NCBI RefSeq assembly: GCF_028283785.1 | Contig: NZ_JAPWKB010000018.1 | Coordinates: 62,001-126,000, forward strand | Length of the DNA: 64,000 nucleotides | Direction of reading: 5' to 3' | DNA from: Paraburkholderia sp. | GTDB lineage: Bacteria > Pseudomonadota > Gammaproteobacteria > Burkholderiales > Burkholderiaceae | Part shown: positions 9,139-19,192 of the stretch, piece by piece | How positions within the stretch are numbered: the first letter of the stretch is position 1 | Layout: the number at the start of each line of letters is the position of its first letter | Notes under the pieces: model-generated | What the model was told of the DNA's origin: nothing | Databases searched by the model: none | The model's input: the letters and a program-made list of their open reading frames with translations, nothing else | Position numbers and translations under genes: made by a program

Positions 9139-9746
9139 TCGTGACGGCTCCTCGCGAAGCGCGTCACCATATGCGTCGCCATGCCGCGATAGCCGCCCTG
9201 CACGCCGCGCCACAGACGGGGCAGCGCCCAGCTCGCGAGCACCAGAAAACCGATGATCAGCACCAGAAACAGCACCGGCACGAACAGCGCGAGCAGCAGT
9301 CCGCCGAATACGAGGCCGTCCTCGGCGGTCGATGTGACCACGTTCGACACCGGTTCCGGCGACAGGTTGATCAGCGCGCGCGTGCCCGCCTTCGCCAGAT
9401 GCGCGGTGCCCGCCAGCGTGCCGCCGGCCAGTGCGGCCACCGTCAGCAACGCCGGATCGGCGTGGCCGAACGCGCCCGCGGCCAGCACGGCGCCGGCCGG
9501 AATGCGGATAAACGTATGGATGGCATCCCACAGCGAGTCGAACGCGGGGATTTTGTCGGCGAGGAACTCGGTGAGCGCGAGCACCGCCGCAAAACCGATC
9601 ACCCAGGGTGACATCAGCGCGGACAAGGTGTCGGGGAGATGGATCAGACCGAGCCGGCCGAACACGCCGGCGATCATCACCGTGAGATACAGACGCAAGC
9701 CGCTGCCCCAGGACAAACCTGCTGCGAGCGAAATGGGTTCAAGCAT
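9135..9746 (-). CDS. DUF4126 family membrane protein
   Basis: A 203-residue hydrophobic protein. It begins LEPISLAAGLSWGSGLRLYL, typical of DUF4126, and has about five predicted helices separated by short loops, the central one containing the conserved FLADKIPAFDSLWDAIHTFIRIPAG segment. Function is unknown. Its stop overlaps the start of the FtsX-like permease gene, so the two are probably translated as a coupled pair. Confidence 0.85.
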   Translation of the reverse strand: MLEPISLAAGLSWGSGLRLYLTVMIAGVFGRLGLIHLPDTLSALMSPWVIGFAAVLALTEFLADKIPAFDSLWDAIHTFIRIPAGAVLAAGAFGHADPALLTVAALAGGTLAGTAHLAKAGTRALINLSPEPVSNVVTSTAEDGLVFGGLLLALFVPVLFLVLIIGFLVLASWALPRLWRGVQGGYRGMATHMVTRFARSRHD

Positions 9747-10109
9747 GACCGCCTCCTGGCGCGCTGAGCGTGCCGGGCGCTCCGCCGGGCTGCCGCGATC
9801 CGGCTGCGACGCCGCATCGAAGCTGCCTGACCCGCTGTCCGTTCGGGACGCGGGGCAAAATTCTGATGGGATTCGATCTCATTATAGCCAGCTTGATTCG
9901 CAGGCCGTTGAACAAGGCGAAATTTGTTGCACTGCGTGCGGCCTGTGCCACGTTGGCGACACATCCACGATATACGTGCGACCACGGACGGCCGGACGCT
10001 GCGTGCATACCCTGACTATCGACAGAATCGGCGGTTTGCTTGAATTTCGTGGGATTTTTTTGCAGCGCGGATCGCGTGGCGGCCAAGCCGACCTCGCGTC
10101 GCGGCAGGA
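9747..10109. other. Intergenic region upstream of the DUF4126 operon
   Basis: 363 bases without a supportable gene. The half nearer 9900 holds the promoter-like TATAAT for the DUF4126 gene. The other half, next to the end of the SMR gene, contains a T-run at 10052-10060 without a convincing hairpin. Nothing else recognised. Confidence 0.5.
9891..9896 (-). promoter_or_regulatory. Putative -10 box for the DUF4126-permease operon
   Basis: A consensus TATAAT reads on the minus strand, about 145 bases upstream of the DUF4126 ATG, in a locally AT-richer stretch. A weak TTCAAC lies upstream at a non-ideal spacing, so the call rests on the -10 only. Confidence 0.35.
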
Positions 10110-10430
10110 TCAATGGCCGGACGACAGTTTCAGCCCGATCAGGCCGATCACGATCAGCGACGCGCTCGCCACCCGCGCCACCGTCAACGCTTCGCCCATC
10201 ATCACGATGCCGAAAATAAACGCGCCGACCGCGCCGATGCCCGTCCACACGGCATATGCGGTGCCGAGCGGCAACTGGCGCATCGCCACCGCGAGCAGCG
10301 CGAAGCTGCCCAAAGCCGTAACGACCGTGAACACCGACGGCCACAGCCGGGTAAAACCATCGGAGGATTTGAGACCGGTGGCCCATGCCACTTCGAGCAA
10401 ACCGGCGATCAGCAGAAGAAACCAGGACAT
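10110..10430 (-). CDS. sugE: SugE/Gdx-type SMR guanidinium exporter
   Basis: A 106-residue protein with four transmembrane helices. The essential Glu13 of SMR transporters is in LLEVAWATGLK, and the WATGLKSSDGF stretch is characteristic of the SugE/Gdx subtype rather than EmrE. Known members export guanidinium in exchange for protons. The ATG at 10430 is chosen over the ATG at 10442 because it has a well-placed GGAG six bases upstream and gives the usual SugE N-terminus. The leader carries a guanidine-II riboswitch, which strongly supports the guanidinium assignment. Confidence 0.93.
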   Translation of the reverse strand: MSWFLLLIAGLLEVAWATGLKSSDGFTRLWPSVFTVVTALGSFALLAVAMRQLPLGTAYAVWTGIGAVGAFIFGIVMMGEALTVARVASASLIVIGLIGLKLSSGH

Positions 10431-10448
10431 CGACGACTCCATTCAGGT

Positions 10449-10490
10449 GGGGCCGTCCCCGGATAGGCGAAATGCTTAAGGTCGTCCTTA
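10449..10490 (-). promoter_or_regulatory. Guanidine-II (mini-ykkC) riboswitch
   Basis: On the minus strand two short hairpins occur in tandem: UAAGG-ACGA-CCUUA (10490-10477), then GGGG-ACGG-CCCC (10460-10449), separated by 16 bases. Two small stems each capped with an ACGR tetraloop are the defining feature of the mini-ykkC/guanidine-II class. The second hairpin ends 8 bases before the GGAG ribosome-binding site of the SMR exporter, fitting translational control, in which guanidine binding frees the site. A TATAAT lies 10 bases upstream of the first hairpin. Confidence 0.88.
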
Positions 10491-10500
10491 CACTGACGTA

Positions 10501-10506
10501 ATTATA
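10501..10506 (-). promoter_or_regulatory. Putative -10 box for the guanidine riboswitch-sugE transcript
   Basis: TATAAT on the minus strand would place the transcription start at about 10493-10495, just before the first riboswitch hairpin. The -35 region is not consensus. Confidence 0.55.
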
Positions 10507-10555
10507 TCGAAACTCGCGAAACCGGGCCGGCACGCATACGCGAAACCGTATGAAA

Positions 10556-10574
10556 CGCGCGGGAACACCGCGCG
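10556..10574 (-). terminator. Possible terminator after kdpE
   Basis: Minus-strand hairpin CGCGCGG-loop-CCGCGCG (7 bp) followed by TTTC, 35 bases after the kdpE stop. The stem is GC-rich but the U-tract is short. Confidence 0.4.
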
Positions 10575-10608
10575 CCACGGAGAGCCACACCGAATCGACA
10601 AAAGGCCG

Positions 10609-11307
10609 TCAAGCCGCGCCGATCAACCGGTATCCGACACCCGTTTCCGTGACGATATGTTCCGGTTGCGCCGGATCGCGCTCCAGTTTTTGCCGCAGAT
10701 GCGCCATATAAATTCGCAGATAGTGACTGCTTTCGACATGCGACGGACCCCACACGTCGCGCAGCAACTGACGATGCGTCAGCACGCGTCCCGCATGACG
10801 GACCAGCGTGGCGAGCAACCGGTATTCGAGCGGCGTCAGATGCACGGCGGCGCCCTCGCGCGTGACGATGCGCTGCGCGAGATCGACCGTCACCGCGCCG
10901 AAGCGCACTTGCGGCGAGTCGTTCGCGCCGCCCTGATTGCGTCGGCGTAAATGCGCGCGCATCCGGGCGAGCAATTCCGATACGCCGAACGGCTTGGTCA
11001 GATAGTCGTCGGCACCGGCGTCGAGCGCGGCGACCTTCTCGCTTTCCTGCGTCCGCGCCGACAGCACGATCACCGGCAGATCGGTCCAGCCGCGCAGTTC
11101 GCGGATCACGTCGAGGCCGTCGGTGTCGGGCAGACCGAGATCGACGATCACCAGATCCGGCTTGCGGGTCGCCGCTTCGACCAGACCTTGCTTGCCGGTT
11201 TCCGCGTCGTGCACCGTGATGCCCTCGCCTTCCAGCGCCGCGCGGACAAACCGCCTGATCTGCTTCTCGTCCTCGATCAGAACGACGGTAATGCCGGGGT
11301 CACTCAT
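10609..11307 (-). CDS. kdpE: KdpE response regulator
   Basis: A 232-residue OmpR-family regulator: receiver domain with the phosphoacceptor Asp56 (VDLGLPDTDG) and Lys in the LTKPFG motif, then a winged-helix DNA-binding domain ending RQKLERDPAQPEHIVTETG. With KdpD it activates the kdp operon under K+ limitation or osmotic stress. Its ATG lies inside the end of kdpD (8-base overlap), so the pair is coupled. Confidence 0.97.
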   Translation of the reverse strand: MSDPGITVVLIEDEKQIRRFVRAALEGEGITVHDAETGKQGLVEAATRKPDLVIVDLGLPDTDGLDVIRELRGWTDLPVIVLSARTQESEKVAALDAGADDYLTKPFGVSELLARMRAHLRRRNQGGANDSPQVRFGAVTVDLAQRIVTREGAAVHLTPLEYRLLATLVRHAGRVLTHRQLLRDVWGPSHVESSHYLRIYMAHLRQKLERDPAQPEHIVTETGVGYRLIGAA

Positions 11308-14173
11308 GGGCGTGCGGTGCGGTGTCGGTTTTGGGATGTGCGGGCGTGTCTGCGGGCGCGGGAAAATCCGCTATCTCGGGCAGCGTCTCGTCGAGCAGCT
11401 CCGGCACGGGCGGCGGTGTCTCGACCGGCACCGTAAACCAGAAACGCGCGCCTTCGATCCGTCCATCGGCGGCCAGCCGGTTGGCCGCGCCGATTGTACC
11501 GCCGTGCGCCGTGACGATTGCCCGGCAGATCGCCAGTCCGAGCCCGATCCCCGGCAGCGCCGATTCCTTCTCGCCGCGCGTGAACTTGTCGAACACGCGC
11601 GCTTCCATGCCCGACGGCAAACCCGGACCGCTGTCGTCGAGCGTGACGCGCACGAACGGATTGCCGTCCTCGTGCATCGCCTGCGCGGCGATGGTCAGCG
11701 GCGTATCCGGCGCGGTGTATTTCGCCGCGTTCTCGAACAGATTTGAAAACAGCCGCTCCATCAGCACGGCATCGAGTCGCAGCAACGGCAGATCCACCGG
11801 CAGCGCGACGCGCACCGGATGCCGCGCCAGCACCCGACGGCACGCGCGCAACGCCGCGCCCACCGTTTCTTCGAGCAGCGTCCATTGACGGTTCAGTTGC
11901 AGCCCGCCCGCCTGCAGACGCGCCATGTCGAGCAGATTCGTGACGATGCCGGTCATCCGCAACGCTTCTTCGTGGATCGCATCGACCAGTTCGCCTTCGT
12001 TCGGCGCGTTCGCAGCGTTCGGCGCGCCCGACGACGCGTCGCCGCGCGCCTTCGCCAGCATCGACGAAAAGCCGACGATGGTGGTCAGCGGCGTGCGCAA
12101 ATCGTGCGAGATCGCCGATAACAGCGAATTGCGCAAACGCTCCGACTCCATGTTGACGAGCGCATCGCGGGCGATCTCGACGTAATGCACGCGTTCGAGC
12201 GCAAGCGCGATTTGCGCGGCGAACGCATCGAGCATCCGTTGCTGTTCGGGCACGTCGAGTTCGCGCGCGTCGCGCAACAACACGGCGAGCACGCCGCGCG
12301 TGCGCATCGGCGCCTTCAGCGGAAGGTACAACGCGGCCGCCGCCGGCAAGGTGTCGGTGCCGCGACCGGCCGGCTTCTGCTGGTCGTAGACCCATTGACC
12401 CACATCGGCGTCGAGCGCGTCGCCGTCGAGCGTGATCGACGCGTCCGGGTCTTCGATCTTCTGCTTCACCTGATCGGCGCTATCGGGCAACAGCATCGCG
12501 ACCCGCGCGCCGAACACCTCGCTGACATGGCGGCTGCCGATCGCGACGATCTGCTCGGTGGTCAGCGCGGCGGCGAGTTCGCGCGCCATCGCGTACATCG
12601 CGCCGGTGCGTCGCTCGCGACGGCGCGCCACGCTCGCCTCGCGCCGCAAGCTCGACGTCAGATGGCTGATCACCAGCGAGGTCAGCAACATCCCGAAAAA
12701 GGTCAGCAGATATTGCGTATCCGATACCGACAGCGACATCCGCGGCGGCACGAAGAAAAAGTCGAACGCCGCGACGCTGACGAACGACAGCAGCACGCCC
12801 GGTCCACGGCCGAGCTTCGCCGCCGTGAACACCACGCCGAGCAGATACAGCATCACGAGATTGGCCAGATCGAGCCGCTCGATCAATTGCGCGGCGAGCG
12901 CCGTGATGCCGATACAGATGGCCAGCGCCCAGCCATATGCATGCGGCGGCGAGCGCCGCTCGCGCGCGGCGTTCAGCGCGTCGCGCCATGCGTTGGCGGT
13001 GGTGTCGAGCACCGAGCCGCGCTCGATGCCGCCGCCGTCCGACGATGCGCGGATCAAGGTCAGATCGAGATCGCCCGCGCCGTCGGCGAGCCGCTCGCCG
13101 AACGGCCGGCGCACACGCCGCATCAGGCCGCCGCGCCACGACGCCCCGGCGACCAGCTTCGACACGTTGCGGGCGCGCGCGTAACCGGTCAGCGCGGCGA
13201 TCGCATCGGCGCTGGCCAGCGTGGCGGTTTCCGCGCCGAGTTCGGCGGCGAGGCGCAGCGCATTCAGCGTGCGTTCGCGCCGCGCGTCGGGCAGACGCTG
13301 CAGCTTCGGCGTTTCCACGTAGACGGCGAGCCAGTCCGCTTTCAGACTCGCCGCGAGCCGCGCGGCCGCACGCACCAGTTGCGGCGCTTCCGGGCCCGGA
13401 CCCACGCACACGAGAATCCGCTCGCGCGCCTGCCAGACGCGTTGGATCGACCGGTCGGCGCGGTACTCGCGCATCTGCGCATCGACGCGATCCGCCGTGC
13501 GCCGCAGCGCCAGTTCGCGCAGCGCAATCAGATTGCCCTTGCGAAAAAAGTTGCGCACCGCGCGTTCGGCCTGCTGCGGCAAATACACCTTGCCGTCACG
13601 CATCCGGTCCAGCAATTCCTCGGCGGGCAGATCGACCAGCGTGACTTCGTCGGCGCGATCGAACACGCGGTCGGGCACGGTCTCCCACACGCGGATACCG
13701 GTGATCTGACCCACGACGTCGTTCAGGCTTTCGAGGTGCTGGACATTCACGGTCGTGTAGACGTCGATGCCTGCGTCGAGCAGTTCATAAACGTCTTGCC
13801 AGCGCTTCAGATGGCGCGAACCTTCGACGTTCGAATGCGCGAGCTCATCGACCAGCACCAGTTGCGGCTTGCGCGCGAGCGCCGCGTCGAGATCGAATTC
13901 AGCGAGCGTGCGGCCGCGATAGTCGATCTGCGCGAGCGGCAACACATCGAGGCCGTCGAGCAGCGCCGCCGTCTCGCCGCGACCGTGCGTCTCCGCAATC
14001 CCGACCACCATATCGACGCCATCGTCCGCACGACGTCGCGCGGCCTGCAACATTGCATAGGTCTTGCCGACACCCGCCGAAGCGCCGAAAAAAATCTTCA
14101 GCCGGCCGCGCTGACGTTTTTCCTCATCGCGTTGCAGCTTGTCCAGCAGTTCGTCGGGATCGGGGCGGTTCAT
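11300..14173 (-). CDS. kdpD: KdpD osmosensitive K+ channel sensor histidine kinase
   Basis: A 957-residue sensor kinase. Order: KdpD N-terminal domain with Walker A GASAGVGKTY (30-39), a universal-stress-protein-like domain (about 250-370), four transmembrane helices in the DUF4118 region (about 400-500), a GAF-like linker, the HisKA box ISHDLRTPL (His near 689), and the HATPase_c domain with N, G1 and G2 boxes. It senses K+ and ionic strength at the inner membrane. It starts 10 bases after kdpC and belongs to the kdpFABCDE operon, an arrangement in which the regulators are transcribed with the pump. Confidence 0.97.
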   Translation of the reverse strand: MNRPDPDELLDKLQRDEEKRQRGRLKIFFGASAGVGKTYAMLQAARRRADDGVDMVVGIAETHGRGETAALLDGLDVLPLAQIDYRGRTLAEFDLDAALARKPQLVLVDELAHSNVEGSRHLKRWQDVYELLDAGIDVYTTVNVQHLESLNDVVGQITGIRVWETVPDRVFDRADEVTLVDLPAEELLDRMRDGKVYLPQQAERAVRNFFRKGNLIALRELALRRTADRVDAQMREYRADRSIQRVWQARERILVCVGPGPEAPQLVRAAARLAASLKADWLAVYVETPKLQRLPDARRERTLNALRLAAELGAETATLASADAIAALTGYARARNVSKLVAGASWRGGLMRRVRRPFGERLADGAGDLDLTLIRASSDGGGIERGSVLDTTANAWRDALNAARERRSPPHAYGWALAICIGITALAAQLIERLDLANLVMLYLLGVVFTAAKLGRGPGVLLSFVSVAAFDFFFVPPRMSLSVSDTQYLLTFFGMLLTSLVISHLTSSLRREASVARRRERRTGAMYAMARELAAALTTEQIVAIGSRHVSEVFGARVAMLLPDSADQVKQKIEDPDASITLDGDALDADVGQWVYDQQKPAGRGTDTLPAAAALYLPLKAPMRTRGVLAVLLRDARELDVPEQQRMLDAFAAQIALALERVHYVEIARDALVNMESERLRNSLLSAISHDLRTPLTTIVGFSSMLAKARGDASSGAPNAANAPNEGELVDAIHEEALRMTGIVTNLLDMARLQAGGLQLNRQWTLLEETVGAALRACRRVLARHPVRVALPVDLPLLRLDAVLMERLFSNLFENAAKYTAPDTPLTIAAQAMHEDGNPFVRVTLDDSGPGLPSGMEARVFDKFTRGEKESALPGIGLGLAICRAIVTAHGGTIGAANRLAADGRIEGARFWFTVPVETPPPVPELLDETLPEIADFPAPADTPAHPKTDTAPHAHE

Positions 14174-14183
14174 GCGGGGAAGG

Positions 14184-14759
14184 TCAACCCTTGTGTGCGT
14201 CGTCGAGCGCGAGGTTCAATTGCAGCACGTTCACACGCGCTTCGCCCAGTATGCCGAACTGGCGACCGCTCGTGTAGCGGTCGACCAGCGCCTGAACGTC
14301 GTTGACGCCCAGCTTGCGCGCTTTCGCGACGCGTTCGATCTGATAGGCGGCTGCGGCCGGGCTGATCTGCGGATCGAGTCCGCTGCCCGACGACGTGACG
14401 AGATCGACCGGGACCGGCTTCGACATATCGGTGCCGGCCGCTTTCAGCGCATCGAGGCGGCCTTTGATTTCATCGGACAGCGCCGGGTTGACCGGTCCCA
14501 GATTCGAACCCGACGACGCCTGCGCGTTGTACGGCATCGGACTGGTCGCGGACAGACGGCCCCAGAAGTATTGCGGCGCATCGAACTGCTGGCCGATCAG
14601 CGCCGAGCCGACCGGCTTGCCGTCCTGTTCGAGCAGACTGCCGTTGGCCTCGTGACGGAATGCCGTCTGACCGATCGCGGTCATCACGGCCGGATAACCG
14701 AGACCGGTGACCACGCTCAGCGCGGCGAAAATAACCAGAATGGGACGAATGAGTTTCAT
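14184..14759 (-). CDS. kdpC: KdpC subunit of the potassium-transporting ATPase
   Basis: A 191-residue protein with a single N-terminal membrane helix (about 7-27) and the conserved KdpC segments FWGRLSAT, GSNLGPVNP and VTSSGSGLDPQISPAAA. KdpC stabilises the KdpFABC complex and raises ATP affinity. Normal length. Confidence 0.96.
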   Translation of the reverse strand: MKLIRPILVIFAALSVVTGLGYPAVMTAIGQTAFRHEANGSLLEQDGKPVGSALIGQQFDAPQYFWGRLSATSPMPYNAQASSGSNLGPVNPALSDEIKGRLDALKAAGTDMSKPVPVDLVTSSGSGLDPQISPAAAAYQIERVAKARKLGVNDVQALVDRYTSGRQFGILGEARVNVLQLNLALDDAHKG

Positions 14760-14804
14760 GATGAGTTGCCGTGTCCTGTGTGTGTCGAAAAGTTGGCGTG
14801 CGCG

Positions 14805-16928
<2,124 letters not shown>

Positions 16929-16975
16929 CTTTTCCTCGAATTCTTCTATGCGCTTTCGGGTGTCGGGCAGGCGGC

Positions 16976-18781
16976 TCAATGGCCGCCGATCATCATCAGA
17001 TGTTCGACGCCGGGGCCGAGCGCGAGCGCGGGCACATACGTCAGCGCGCCGACCAGCAGCACAGTGCCCAGCAACAGCACGACGAACAGCGGTCCGTGCG
17101 TGGGCAGCGTGCCGCCCGTCACCGCGATGCGTTTTTTCGCGGCCAGCGAGCCCGCGATCGCGAGCACCGGGACGATCGTGCCGAAGCGGCCGAACCACAT
17201 CGCGATCGCCGTCATCCAGTTGTAGAACGGCGTGCCGACCGTGAGACCCGCGAACGCGCTGCCGTTGTTGTTGGCCGCCGAGCTGAACGCGTAGAGGATT
17301 TCGGAGAAGCCGTGCGCGCCCGGATTCAGGATGCCCGCGCGGCCGGCGTCGGTGAGCACCGCGATCGACGTGCCGACCAGCACCAGCAACGGCGTCAGCA
17401 GCACGACGATGGACACCATCTTCATCTCGTAGGCTTCGACTTTCTTGCCGACGTATTCGGGCGTGCGGCCGATCATCAGTCCGGCGACGAATACGGCGAG
17501 CAGCGCGAACACCAGCATCCCGTACAGACCCGAGCCGACGCCGCCGAAGATCACTTCGCCGAGTTGCATCAGCAGCATCGGAAACAGGCCGCCGAGCGGC
17601 GTCAGCGAGTCGTGCGTATTGGCGACCGCACCGCACGACGCCGCCGTGGTCGCGACCGTGAAAATGCCGGATTGCGCAATGCCGAAGCGGGTTTCCTTGC
17701 CTTCCATATTGCCGCCGCTTTGCAGCGGGTTCGCGGACTGATCGACGTGCAGCGACGTATAGAGCGGATTGCCGCCCTGCTCCGCCGCGATTTCGCCGCC
17801 GACGCAGACCACGAACGCGATCGTCATCACCGCGAGCACGGCGATCCCTTGACGGCGATCCGCGATCATCCGGCCGAACACGAGACACAGCGCGGCGGGA
17901 ATCGCGAGGATGGACAGCATCTGGACGAAGTTGGAGAACGGCGTCGGGTTTTCGAACGGGTGCGCGGAATTGCCGTTGAAGAAGCCGCCGCCGTTGGTGC
18001 CGAGCATCTTGATGGCTTCCTGCGACGCGACCGGGCCCATCGCGATGGTTTGGGTCTTGACGGGCGTATCGACCGTGACCGGATTGCCCTTTGCGTCCTT
18101 GACCGGATTGCCTTGCGCGTCGAGTTTCGGCGCGGCGTAGGTGGTCGCTTGCAGCGTCGGCACGTCCTGGTAGGACTTGAAGTTCTGGATTACGCCCTGG
18201 CTCATCAGCAGGCCCGCGATCACGATCGACATCGGCAGCAGCACGTACATCGTCACGCGGGTGATATCGACCCAGAAGTTGCCGATGGTGTGGGTCGAAT
18301 GCCGCGCGAAGCCGCGCACCAGCGCGATCACGACGACGATGCCGGTCGCGGCGGAGAGGAAGTTCTGGACCGTGAGTCCGAGCATCTGGGTCAGATAGCT
18401 GACCGTTTGCTCGGGTGTGTAGTCTTGCCAGTTGGTGTTGGTGACGAAGCTGATCGCGGTATTGAATGCACCATCGACCGTCATCGGTCCGAACTGCTGC
18501 GGGTTGCCGGGCAGCAGGCCCTGGACGCGCAGCAGCGCGTAGAGGAACAGCACGCCGAACAGATTGAACGCGATGGTTGCGATGGCATAGTGTTTCCACG
18601 ACATTTCCGTGGCCGGATCGACACCCGCGACGCGATACAACGCGCGTTCGACCGGACCGCCGAATCGCAGGATCCGGGACGAGCCGTTCATCACGCGGGT
18701 GAGATAGGCGGACAGCGGAATCGCGAGACCGATCAGCGCGATGACGAAGATCGCGACCTGAAGGACGTTATTGGAATTCAT
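16976..18781 (-). CDS. kdpA: KdpA, potassium-binding channel-like subunit
   Basis: A 601-residue polytopic membrane protein. The ATG 18781 gives MNSNNVLQVAIF, the normal start; upstream frame is read-through. Selectivity-filter regions are recognisable, notably GTNGGGFFNGNSAHPFENPT. KdpA forms the K+ pathway of the KdpFABC pump. Its ATG overlaps the kdpF stop (ATGA), a translational coupling typical of kdpFA. Confidence 0.97.
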   Translation of the reverse strand: MNSNNVLQVAIFVIALIGLAIPLSAYLTRVMNGSSRILRFGGPVERALYRVAGVDPATEMSWKHYAIATIAFNLFGVLFLYALLRVQGLLPGNPQQFGPMTVDGAFNTAISFVTNTNWQDYTPEQTVSYLTQMLGLTVQNFLSAATGIVVVIALVRGFARHSTHTIGNFWVDITRVTMYVLLPMSIVIAGLLMSQGVIQNFKSYQDVPTLQATTYAAPKLDAQGNPVKDAKGNPVTVDTPVKTQTIAMGPVASQEAIKMLGTNGGGFFNGNSAHPFENPTPFSNFVQMLSILAIPAALCLVFGRMIADRRQGIAVLAVMTIAFVVCVGGEIAAEQGGNPLYTSLHVDQSANPLQSGGNMEGKETRFGIAQSGIFTVATTAASCGAVANTHDSLTPLGGLFPMLLMQLGEVIFGGVGSGLYGMLVFALLAVFVAGLMIGRTPEYVGKKVEAYEMKMVSIVVLLTPLLVLVGTSIAVLTDAGRAGILNPGAHGFSEILYAFSSAANNNGSAFAGLTVGTPFYNWMTAIAMWFGRFGTIVPVLAIAGSLAAKKRIAVTGGTLPTHGPLFVVLLLGTVLLVGALTYVPALALGPGVEHLMMIGGH

Positions 18782-18870
18782 TCGATGTCCTCCGCGCGCA
18801 GCAGCGCGTAGACGAGGTAAGCGAACAGCAGCGCGGTGGCAGCGGCGGAGAGCCAGAGGATCCAGTTCAC
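18778..18870 (-). CDS. kdpF: KdpF small membrane subunit
   Basis: A 30-codon ORF with GTG start encoding a single hydrophobic helix ending LFAYLVYALLRAEDIE, which matches the KdpF consensus (LVYAL plus acidic tail). KdpF stabilises the KdpFABC complex as a lipid-like peptide. It overlaps kdpA (ATGA) and the preceding 37-codon ORF (GTGA). Confidence 0.92.
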   Translation of the reverse strand: MNWILWLSAAATALLFAYLVYALLRAEDIE

Positions 18871-18980
18871 GAGCGCGCTCCCGGACCACGGCCGGACTGG
18901 CGAAGTCGTTCGCAGCCGGCGATCAAAGCGAAGGTCAGCGCCGCGAATAGCGCGACGCCCCCGATGTACAACGCATCCAT
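18867..18980 (-). CDS. 37-residue membrane peptide upstream of kdpF
   Basis: ATG at 18980 with GGAG eight bases upstream begins a 37-codon ORF: MDALYIGGVALFAALTFALI, then AGCERLR and a basic Gly-rich tail. One membrane helix is predicted. The stop overlaps the GTG of kdpF, so it is the first gene of the kdp operon by position. Similar tiny ORFs occur before kdpF in other proteobacteria (recollection, not checked); function unknown. It could contribute to the pump or act as a leader peptide that couples translation to kdpF. Confidence 0.72.
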   Translation of the reverse strand: MDALYIGGVALFAALTFALIAGCERLRQSGRGPGARS

Positions 18981-19095
18981 TCTGTTTTCTCCATGTGCGG
19001 ATTCTGGATGGGTTGAACGTTATTCCGATGGGTGTAAAGAGGGGGTTAAAGGGTGAAGGGGGGGTGTAAAAATGTTGTAAACGGGGGGGTGGCCG

Positions 19096-19192
19096 CTGGC
19101 GGGTTGGGGTTGGGTTGGGTTGGGTTCGGTTGGGTTGGGTTCGGTTGGGTTGGTTGTCCCGGGTTCGCGGTGGTCTGCCTCGGTTTTGGTTT
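19096..19192 (+). repeat. G/T-rich simple-sequence tract at the left edge of element A
   Basis: Degenerate tandem GGTTG/GGGTT units (roughly 10 between 19100 and 19152) on the plus strand, then a 41-base partial copy of the element's outer end (19152-19192). The tract has G-quadruplex potential. The bases from 18981 to 19095 hold the kdp leader and nothing else recognised. Confidence 0.75.

Noticed and set aside
6478..9144. Plus-strand frames opposite the FtsX-like permease
   Set aside because: Shadow frames with low-complexity Arg/Gln content; the permease frame is clearly the coding one.
9139..9531. N-terminal extension of the permease beyond the TTG at 9138
   Set aside because: This part is translated in a different frame as DUF4126 and shows no permease-like sequence.
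18782..18889. N-terminal extension of KdpA upstream of 18781
   Set aside because: It is antiparallel in frame to kdpF and Arg-rich; MNSNNVLQVAIF is the conserved KdpA start.
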